The position numbers were made by a program, and so were the translations under genes. Positions 16,377 to 23,085 of a stretch of 64,000 bases of DNA are shown in pieces. Position 1 is the stretch's first letter, and each line of letters begins with the position of its first letter. Source of the stretch: DATFML01 sp964571225 (GTDB lineage Bacteria; Pseudomonadota; Gammaproteobacteria; DATFLG01); the NCBI GenBank assembly GCA_964571225.1, contig CAZNBB010000003.1, positions 1-64,000 on the forward strand, given 5' to 3'. The notes beneath the pieces are model-generated. The model was not told where the DNA came from and did no database searches. It saw only the letters and a list, made by a program, of their open reading frames with translations.

Positions 16377-16431
16377 GCCACCAATACGATGGCCCCGACC
16401 AGACGCTGCTTGACGCGCTCCTCCACCACAG
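16377..16431. repeat. second copy of the 55-bp exact duplication
   Basis: Exact repeat of 16222-16276. This copy continues into the real upstream region of dedD (GAGGATTCT, then the folC end about 65 bases on), so it is the copy that carries the true ribosome binding site. Confidence 0.93.
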
Positions 16432-16498
16432 AATCCTCAGAGTCCGCAAGCGGTCCGCGAGCACCTCATGGCGCGGCACCGCCCAAAGCCCGGCGCCA

Positions 16499-17761
16499 TT
16501 ATAGGCCCTGGTCCAGTACGTCGGCTACGGTATGGAACGACCCGAACACCACGATCCGGTCCCCGCTCTCGGCATCGGCGCAGGCCCGTCGGTAGGCGTC
16601 CGCGACGGAGCCGTCCCCGTGGCAGGGGGCATCGTTCAGGAGCGCAACGGTGCGGTCCCGCAGCGTCCTGACATCCAGACCCCGCGGACCCTCCAGACCG
16701 CCCAGATACCAGCAGTCCACCACCCCGCTCATGGCGCCCACCACGCCTTCCACGTCCTTGTCCGCCAGCATGCCCAGCACGGCGAGCGTGCGTCCCCGAC
16801 AGGCACGTTGTGCCAATACGCCGGCCAGCGCCCGGGCTGCCTGGGGGTTATGGCCGACATCCAGCACCCGTTCCACCTCGCCGGGGACCACCTGCAGCCG
16901 CGCCGGCAGAGCCGCCGTGCGCAGACCGGTCTCCACGGCCGCGCGCGGCACCGTCCATCGGCTGCCAAGAGCCCGGGTCACGGCAACGGCGCCGGCCGCA
17001 TTGGCCAACTGGTAGTCTCCCTCCAGGGCCGGCAGGGGCAGCTGCTCCCAGCGAGTGTCCCCGTCCCACCACGTCCAGTTTTGCTGCCCAACCCGGAAAT
17101 CGAAGTGTTCTCCGACACCCAGCCAGCGCGCCGCAATCCGTTCGGCATAAGCGCGCAGGCTCGCCGGCGGATCGCGTTCGGCGCAGATCGCCGGGTGTCC
17201 GGGGCGAAACACGCCGGCCTTTTCCCGGCCGATGGCTTCACGGTCGGACCCGAGCCATTCCACGTGATCGATATCCACGCCGGTTACCAACGCTACATCC
17301 GCGTCCCACAGATTGACGGCATCCAGTCGGCCGCCAAGCCCCACCTCCAGCACGGCGATCTCCACCTGCGCGCGGCGAAAGATGTCCATCGCCGCCAGGG
17401 TGCCGAATTCAAAATACGACAGCGTGGTGTCCCCGCGTACCGCTTCCACCGCAGCGAATGCCTCGCAAAAAGCCTGGTCGGAAGCCTCTGCGCTGTCCAC
17501 ACGTACACGCTCGTTGTAGCGGGACAGATGGGGCGAGGTATAGGCACCGACGCGATAGCCCGCACTGCGCAGCATGGCTTCTATCATTGCCACACTCGAT
17601 CCTTTGCCGTTGGTGCCCGCGACCGTCACGATGGCGTGACCCGCGGCGCTCAAACCCAGCCGCTTGGCGACCGCAGACACCCGGCCCAGCCCCAGCTCGA
17701 TGGCCTGGGGATGCAGGGTCTCCTGCCAGCGGAGCCATTCGTTCAGGGTGGAAAAGCGCAT
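16499..17761 (-). CDS. folC: folylpolyglutamate synthase / dihydrofolate synthase
   Basis: Adds glutamate to dihydropteroate and to folates, with ATP, in the cytosol. 420 residues, the normal length. The Mur-ligase type P-loop GTNGKGSSVAMIEAML and the motif YTSPHLSRYNERV are conserved, as are HVEWLGSDREAIGREKAGVFR and LDVGHNPQAARAL. The ATG at 17761 gives MRFSTLNEWLRW, a usual FolC start. It is downstream of accD and upstream of dedD, the standard order. The next gene on the strand, dedD, is separated by the contig-join artefact. Confidence 0.96.
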   Translation of the reverse strand: MRFSTLNEWLRWQETLHPQAIELGLGRVSAVAKRLGLSAAGHAIVTVAGTNGKGSSVAMIEAMLRSAGYRVGAYTSPHLSRYNERVRVDSAEASDQAFCEAFAAVEAVRGDTTLSYFEFGTLAAMDIFRRAQVEIAVLEVGLGGRLDAVNLWDADVALVTGVDIDHVEWLGSDREAIGREKAGVFRPGHPAICAERDPPASLRAYAERIAARWLGVGEHFDFRVGQQNWTWWDGDTRWEQLPLPALEGDYQLANAAGAVAVTRALGSRWTVPRAAVETGLRTAALPARLQVVPGEVERVLDVGHNPQAARALAGVLAQRACRGRTLAVLGMLADKDVEGVVGAMSGVVDCWYLGGLEGPRGLDVRTLRDRTVALLNDAPCHGDGSVADAYRRACADAESGDRIVVFGSFHTVADVLDQGL

Positions 17762-17822
17762 AGGGGAAACGCCTCAGCGCACGCCCGATACGACGTTCGT
17801 CGAACGGCCGCAGGGGCTCGGG

Positions 17823-18683
17823 TCAGGGCGCCGGTCGATGGGTCAGTATCGCCAGCAATCCGGCAATCCGGTCGCGCATCTGGCGCCGATCGACGATCAT
17901 GTCCACCGCACCGTGGTCGACCAGAAATTCGCTGCGCTGGAAGCCCTCAGGCAACGTCTCGCGCACCGTCTGCTCGATCACGCGGGGGCCGGCGAAGCCG
18001 ATCAGTGCATTGGGCTCCGCGATGTGAACGTCCCCCAGCATGGCCAGACTCGCGGAAACGCCGCCCATGGTGGGGTCGGTAAGCACCGAAATGTAGGGTA
18101 CGCCGGCCTCCGACAGGCGTGCCAGCGCGGCGCTGGTCTTGGCCATCTGCATGAGGGAAAACAAGGCCTCCTGCATGCGTGCGCCGCCGCTGGCGGCAAA
18201 ACACACCAGCGGAATCTTCTTTTCCAGGGAGGTGTTAACGGCCCGCACGAAGCGCTCGCCCACCACCGCCCCCATGGAACCGCCCATGAACGCGAATTCG
18301 AAGGCGGCGGCCACCAGGGGAATCTCCTTGAGCTGGCCTTCGAAGACGACCAGCGCATCCCTCTCCGCCGTCTTCTTCTGGCTCTGGGCCAGCCGGTCCC
18401 GGTACTTCTTGGTGTCCCTGAACTTCAGTACGTCCACCGGTTCCAGGGAGGCACCGATCTCGTAACGGTTGTCCTTGTCCAGAAAGGCGTCCAGTCGCCG
18501 ACGGGCACCGATACGCATGTGATGGGAGCACTTGGGACACACATCGAGACTGCGTTCCAATTCCGCCCGGTACAGCACGGCGTTGCAGACGTCGCACTTG
18601 GTCCACAGCCCTTCTGGAATGCTGCGTTTGGTCCCTCCTTCGGTGCGGATACGGGACGGCATCAGTTTCTGGAACCAGCTCAT
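17823..18683 (-). CDS. accD: acetyl-CoA carboxylase carboxyltransferase beta subunit
   Basis: AccD pairs with AccA to move the carboxyl from biotin to acetyl-CoA, making malonyl-CoA for fatty acid synthesis. 286 residues. The N-terminal four-Cys zinc ribbon CDVCNAVLY...CPKCSHHM is intact, and the carboxyltransferase core shows GGSMGAVVGE, ASGGARMQE and DPTMGGVSAS. MSWFQKLMPSRIRT is a typical AccD beginning. It follows trpA by 60 bases on the same strand. Confidence 0.97.
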   Translation of the reverse strand: MSWFQKLMPSRIRTEGGTKRSIPEGLWTKCDVCNAVLYRAELERSLDVCPKCSHHMRIGARRRLDAFLDKDNRYEIGASLEPVDVLKFRDTKKYRDRLAQSQKKTAERDALVVFEGQLKEIPLVAAAFEFAFMGGSMGAVVGERFVRAVNTSLEKKIPLVCFAASGGARMQEALFSLMQMAKTSAALARLSEAGVPYISVLTDPTMGGVSASLAMLGDVHIAEPNALIGFAGPRVIEQTVRETLPEGFQRSEFLVDHGAVDMIVDRRQMRDRIAGLLAILTHRPAP

Positions 18684-18743
18684 GAATTCTCGTCGACGGA
18701 CTCGTCTTCAACGTTGAGGGACGTTTTTGGCATCACCGCCTAC

Positions 18744-19571
18744 CTATTCCGCCACGGTCGCGGCGGCCTGCGCATCCATGGCCCGACGCATGGCCGAGAC
18801 CAGCTCCGCTACCGCGGCCGGTATCTGCTGCGGCGAATGGACCAGATCCGCGATGCGTCGCACCAGGGCGCTGCCCACCACCACGGCGTCCGCCACCCGC
18901 GCCACGGCGGCCGCCGAATCGGGGTCGCTGACACCGAAGCCGACGCCGATGGGCAGGTCGGTGCATCGGCGGATCAGGTCCAGGCGGTCGGCCACCGCGC
19001 TGACATCCAGCCGGGCCGAGCCCGTCACTCCCTTGAGGGAGACATAGTACAAGAAGCCGCTGGCGGCAGCCGAAACACGTCGAATGCGGTCCTCGTGACT
19101 GGTGGGCGCCAGCAGAAAGATGGGGTCGATGGCCACCGAGCGCAGCGCCGTCACCAGGGCCTCGGCCTCTTCCGGAGGCAGGTCCACCGTCAACAGGCCG
19201 TCCACACCGGCGTCGGCCGCCGCCCGGGCAAATGTTTCGTAGCCCATCACTTCGACGGGATTGAGATATCCCATCAAGACCACCGGCGTGTCGCTGTCCT
19301 GCTGTCGGAACTCGCGCACCATGTCGAGTACGTCCCGCAGCCGCACGTGATGGGCCAGGGCCCGCTCGCAGGCGGCCTGGATCACGGGACCGTCCGCCAT
19401 GGGGTCGGAGAACGGCACGCCGATCTCCAGCAGGTCGGCCCCGGCTTCCACCAGCGCGTGCATCAGCGGCACGGTGACGCCGGGCTCGGGGTCGCCGGCC
19501 GTCACATAGGGAATGAGCGCCTTGCGGCCGGCAGACGCCACGCCGGCGAAGCGCGCAGCGATGCGGCTCAT
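18744..19571 (-). CDS. trpA: tryptophan synthase alpha subunit
   Basis: Cleaves indole-3-glycerol phosphate to indole and glyceraldehyde-3-phosphate within the alpha2-beta2 complex. 275 residues. Catalytic Glu is in LEIGVPFSDPMADGP and Asp in VDLPPEE; the phosphate loop GVGFGVSDP is present. ATG 19571 overlaps the trpB stop as ATGA, so the two subunits are translationally coupled, which helps equal stoichiometry. Confidence 0.97.
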   Translation of the reverse strand: MSRIAARFAGVASAGRKALIPYVTAGDPEPGVTVPLMHALVEAGADLLEIGVPFSDPMADGPVIQAACERALAHHVRLRDVLDMVREFRQQDSDTPVVLMGYLNPVEVMGYETFARAAADAGVDGLLTVDLPPEEAEALVTALRSVAIDPIFLLAPTSHEDRIRRVSAAASGFLYYVSLKGVTGSARLDVSAVADRLDLIRRCTDLPIGVGFGVSDPDSAAAVARVADAVVVGSALVRRIADLVHSPQQIPAAVAELVSAMRRAMDAQAAATVAE

Positions 19572-20800
19572 ACCTGAATGCCCTCGCGGGCGGCGACGGT
19601 GTGGATATCCTTGTCGCCCCGCCCCGACAGGTTGACGATGACGATGCGGTCCTTGTCCAGGGTCGGGGCCAGTTTTGCCGCATAGGCCAGCGCATGGCTG
19701 GACTCCAGGGCGGGCAGGATACCTTCCACGCGCGTCAGGCTGTGGAAGGCATGCAGGGCTTCGTCGTCGGTGACGGCCACGTACTGGGCGCGGCCGGTGT
19801 CCTTGAGCCAGGCATGCTCGGGCCCCACACCCGGGTAGTCCAGGCCAGCCGAAATGGAGTGGGTCTCGATGATCTGCCCGTCGTCGTCCTCCATGAGATA
19901 GGTCCGGTTGCCGTGCAGGACGCCGGGGCGACCGGCGCACAGCGGCGCGGCGTGGTGCCCGCTGGCGATGCCTTCACCGCCGCCCTCCACGCCGTACAGG
20001 GCCACATCGGCATCGTCGAGGAACGGATGGAACAGGCCGATGGCATTGGAGCCGCCGCCCACGCACGCCACCAGGGCGTCGGGCAGGCGGCCCGCGAGGG
20101 CCTGGATCTGAGCGCGCGCCTCGCGGCCGATCACGGCTTGAAAATCGCGCACCATGGCCGGATAGGGGTGTGGTCCGGCCACCGTGCCGATGATGTAGAA
20201 GGTGCTGTCGACGTTGGTTACCCAGTCCCGCATGGCCTCGTTGAGGGCATCCTTGAGAGTGCGGGAACCCGATTTGACAGCAACCACTTCGGCGCCCAGC
20301 AGGCGCATGCGGTAGACATTGCTGGCCTGGCGCTGGATGTCCTCGGCGCCCATGTACACCACGCATTCCATGCCGAGACGCGCGGCCACGGTCGCCGAAG
20401 CGACGCCATGCTGACCGGCGCCGGTCTCGGCGATGATGCGGCGCTTGCCCATGTGGCGGGCCAACAGCGCCTGCCCCATGGTGTTGTTGATCTTGTGGGC
20501 GCCCGTGTGGTTGAGGTCCTCGCGCTTGAGGTAGACCTGGGCCCCGCCCAGTTTGCGGCTCCAGCGCTCGGCATGGTAGAGCGGCGACGGGCGCCCCACG
20601 TAATGGGCGAGATCGGAATCGAGCTCCGCCTGGAATGCGGGGTCGGCACGCAGTTGCTCATACGCCAGACGCAGTTCCTCCAGGGGCTCCATCAGCGTCT
20701 CGGCCACGAAGCGCCCGCCATAGGGACCGAAGTGGCCGTTGGCATCCGGCAGTGCCTCGAATCCCGCGCGGCTGTCAGCCGTTTGCGTCTGCGTCGACAT
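19568..20800 (-). CDS. trpB: tryptophan synthase beta subunit
   Basis: PLP enzyme joining indole and serine to tryptophan. 410 residues. The PLP lysine is in HTGAHKINN and the phosphate loop in GGGSNAIG. ATG 20800 is chosen for AAGGAG six bases upstream; an in-frame start five codons earlier lacks a ribosome site. Its first 26 bases overlap the end of trpF, and its end overlaps trpA, so trpF-trpB-trpA form one coupled unit. No trp leader peptide is visible upstream of trpF. Confidence 0.97.
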   Translation of the reverse strand: MSTQTQTADSRAGFEALPDANGHFGPYGGRFVAETLMEPLEELRLAYEQLRADPAFQAELDSDLAHYVGRPSPLYHAERWSRKLGGAQVYLKREDLNHTGAHKINNTMGQALLARHMGKRRIIAETGAGQHGVASATVAARLGMECVVYMGAEDIQRQASNVYRMRLLGAEVVAVKSGSRTLKDALNEAMRDWVTNVDSTFYIIGTVAGPHPYPAMVRDFQAVIGREARAQIQALAGRLPDALVACVGGGSNAIGLFHPFLDDADVALYGVEGGGEGIASGHHAAPLCAGRPGVLHGNRTYLMEDDDGQIIETHSISAGLDYPGVGPEHAWLKDTGRAQYVAVTDDEALHAFHSLTRVEGILPALESSHALAYAAKLAPTLDKDRIVIVNLSGRGDKDIHTVAAREGIQV

Positions 20801-21410
20801 GTCGCACTCCTTCAATGAATTGCCGCAGGCGGGTGTGATCCTTGACGCCCTTGGTCGCCTCCACTCCGCTGCTCACGTCCACCCCGTAGGGTCGCACCCG
20901 GCGAACTGCCTGGGCCACGTTGTCCGGGTCCAGTCCCCCGGCCAGAATGATCGGCCGCGGCCGCTCGGTGGGGACCCGCTCCCAATCGAATCGCTCTCCG
21001 CTGCCGCCGGCGACGGCCGGGTGATAAGCGTCCAGCAGAAACGCCGCCGCGGCAGGGTGGTCGGCCATCGCCGCCGCCACATCCAGTTCCGGACGCATGC
21101 TGATCGCCTTGATGTAGCGTCGACCGAAACCCGCACAGGCGGCGGCCGGCTCGGTGCCATGGAACTGCAGCAGGTCCACGGGCACCGCTTCAAGCACCGA
21201 ACGGATGTCGGCTCGCGACGCATCCACGAACAGGGCCACCACCGCCACGAACGGCGGGAGGGCGTCCACAATGGCGTTGGCCTGAGCGATATCGACCGCC
21301 CGTGGGCTGCGCGGATGGAACACCAGACCGATGGCGTCCGCGCCCAGCGCCGCCGCTGCCGCGCCGTCTTCCGGCCGTGTGATTCCGCAAATTTTAACGC
21401 GCGTGCGCAC
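20775..21410 (-). CDS. trpF: phosphoribosylanthranilate isomerase
   Basis: Third step of tryptophan synthesis, an Amadori rearrangement. About 211 residues. VKICGITRPED with the catalytic Cys is at the very start, QFHGTE and LAGGLDPDNV follow, and VDVSSGVE closes the barrel. GTG 21410 places the family start correctly; longer in-frame starts add residues not seen in TrpF. It lies 81 bases after truA, the order found in many gammaproteobacteria. Confidence 0.93.
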   Translation of the reverse strand: MRTRVKICGITRPEDGAAAAALGADAIGLVFHPRSPRAVDIAQANAIVDALPPFVAVVALFVDASRADIRSVLEAVPVDLLQFHGTEPAAACAGFGRRYIKAISMRPELDVAAAMADHPAAAAFLLDAYHPAVAGGSGERFDWERVPTERPRPIILAGGLDPDNVAQAVRRVRPYGVDVSSGVEATKGVKDHTRLRQFIEGVRHVDADANG

Positions 21411-21490
21411 CCTGGAGCCACCGTTATCGGAGCGAAGCCCTGCCCGATGGGCCAGCATACCAGAACCGCGGGCCACTGGCCGCAGCCCGA

Positions 21491-22270
21491 TCAAGCGAAA
21501 CGGGGCAGCGTGATCTCCCGGGGCAGACTGAACTCGTCAGGGTAGCGCACGTCGACCAGATACAGTCCCCCGGCGGGGGCAGTGACGCCGCCCACCGACC
21601 GATCGCGGGCCTGCAGCAGTTCCGGGACCCAATCCGGAGAGCGCTCGCCCCGGCCAACGGCAATCAGCACGCCGGCGATGTTGCGGACCATATGGTGAAG
21701 AAAGGCATTGGCGGTCACGTCGATATAGAGGTATTCCCCGGCACGGCTGATTTCCAGGCGATGTATGGTGCGCACTGGATGCTTGGCCTGGCAGGCAAGC
21801 GCCCGGAACGAAGAAAAATCATGCTCGCCGACCAGATGCGTCCCGGCCTGGGCCATCAGCCCCGCATCCAGCGGGTAATGGTCCCAGCACACCCGGCTGC
21901 GGGCCAGGGCGGGACGCACCATGCGATTGAGGATCACATAACGGTAACGGCGCTCGAGGGCGCCAAAGCGGGCATGGAAACGTTCGTCGACCGGCCGGGC
22001 CCAGGTCACGCTCACATCAGCCGGCAGGTTTGCATTGGCGCCCAGAATCCACGAACGCATGCGCCGCGAAGCACCGGTATCGAAGTGAACGACCTGACCG
22101 GTGGCGTGCACGCCGCTGTCGGTGCGCCCGGCACAGACCACCTGCACGGGGTGATCGGCCACCTTGGACAAGGCCTGCTCGACACAGCCCTGCACAGTGC
22201 GACTGCCCGGCTGGCTCTGCCAGCCCGAGAAGTCGGTACCGTCGTATTCGATGCCGGCTGCGATACGCAT
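21491..22270 (-). CDS. truA: tRNA pseudouridine(38-40) synthase
   Basis: Converts U38, U39 and U40 in tRNA anticodon arms to pseudouridine. 259 residues. Catalytic Asp51 is in CAGRTDSGVHA; MRIAAGIEYDGTDFSGWQ and FLHHMVRNIAG are standard. Preceded on the strand by the EcfT-like gene and fimV; fimV-truA adjacency is ancestral in gammaproteobacteria, so the EcfT-like gene looks like an insertion between them. Confidence 0.97.
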   Translation of the reverse strand: MRIAAGIEYDGTDFSGWQSQPGSRTVQGCVEQALSKVADHPVQVVCAGRTDSGVHATGQVVHFDTGASRRMRSWILGANANLPADVSVTWARPVDERFHARFGALERRYRYVILNRMVRPALARSRVCWDHYPLDAGLMAQAGTHLVGEHDFSSFRALACQAKHPVRTIHRLEISRAGEYLYIDVTANAFLHHMVRNIAGVLIAVGRGERSPDWVPELLQARDRSVGGVTAPAGGLYLVDVRYPDEFSLPREITLPRFA

Positions 22271-22353
22271 GGATTCGTAAGGGAGCGATTGCCTGCTTCG
22301 GACAAGTGCGGGCTGATAGAGGCGCCGATACTAGCAGATGCTGAACAAGGCGG

Positions 22354-22977
22354 TCAGGCCAGTTGCCAGAACAGCCCGGCCATGAGCAGCGGATAGAGCC
22401 ATTGATACAGCGGCGCCGGTTGCCCCGCAGGCGCGCTGATCCAGCCCGTCGCCTGATGGTCGGCGTGGTCGAGAACGCTCGAAAATGCGCCGGCCGTGGT
22501 ACCGGCGATCCGCTTCACGACGCCCTCCCGGGCGCGGCCCGCCCGGATTGCCTCACGGACCAGGTCCTGCACTTGGGGCACGGCATGCAGGGTCAGTACC
22601 ATGCGCGCCGCCAGACGTTCGTGGGGAATGCCGATCCGGGCCAGGGGCCGGGTGAGACGATTCACGGCGGCAAGCAACTGGGCACGACTGGTCACGCCCA
22701 GCAACAGGTGAACGGCCGCCACCATCAGTACCAGCGCGAGGCTGCGCGCACCGCCTTCGGCCAGCCCCTGCCAGGTTGGGGAGTAGTTGCCTAAAACGGA
22801 CAACACCGGGGTCCCCGGTGTGAACCAGCCGTAGAGGATGAGCAGGGAAAGGAGCAGCCAGCGGATGCGGCGCAGCAGACGGCCCAGCGGCCCGCCGAGA
22901 CCCTTGCGGGCGAGAACAAAGCCAAGCAGGATGATGGTGCTGCCGGCAATCAACTGGCCGGGATGGGCCCCGGCCAC
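22354..22977 (-). CDS. EcfT/CbiQ-like membrane protein, start uncertain
   Basis: Resembles the T component of energy-coupling-factor transporters: several TM helices, then LTRPLARIGIPHERLAARMVLTL and a cytoplasmic helix ending AIRAGRAREG, which recalls the Ala-Arg-Gly coupling motif. No ATPase or S component is nearby, so partners or function are unknown. The first usual start codon is GTG 22977, but the frame is open back to the fimV stop, and the extra codons encode RPALHPTVRIVALLVFAAG, a plausible family N-terminus and first helix. No ATG, GTG or TTG occurs there; only ATT (23058) or CTG codons could start it. Confidence 0.65.
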   Translation of the reverse strand: MAGAHPGQLIAGSTIILLGFVLARKGLGGPLGRLLRRIRWLLLSLLILYGWFTPGTPVLSVLGNYSPTWQGLAEGGARSLALVLMVAAVHLLLGVTSRAQLLAAVNRLTRPLARIGIPHERLAARMVLTLHAVPQVQDLVREAIRAGRAREGVVKRIAGTTAGAFSSVLDHADHQATGWISAPAGQPAPLYQWLYPLLMAGLFWQLA

Positions 22978-23059
22978 TCCGGCAGCAAAGACCAGCAGCG
23001 CGACTATGCGTACGGTGGGGTGCAGCGCCGGCCTCCGATGGGCCAGTTCAGGGGAAATG

Positions 23060-23079
23060 GCCCGCCCCGAAGGGCGGGC
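23060..23079 (-). terminator. UUCG-capped hairpin after fimV
   Basis: On the minus strand GCCCGCCC-TTCG-GGGCGGGC is a perfect 8-bp GC stem with a stable TTCG tetraloop, 6 bases after the fimV stop, followed by CATTTCC. The U-run is too short for a classical terminator; it may pause polymerase, stabilise the fimV mRNA 3' end, or reduce read-through to truA. Confidence 0.5.
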
Positions 23080-23085
23080 ATGGGA

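Noticed and set aside
16222..16431. Tandem duplication of the dedD 5' end as a biological repeat
   Set aside because: The two exact copies are separated only by N, the hallmark of overlapping contigs left unmerged.
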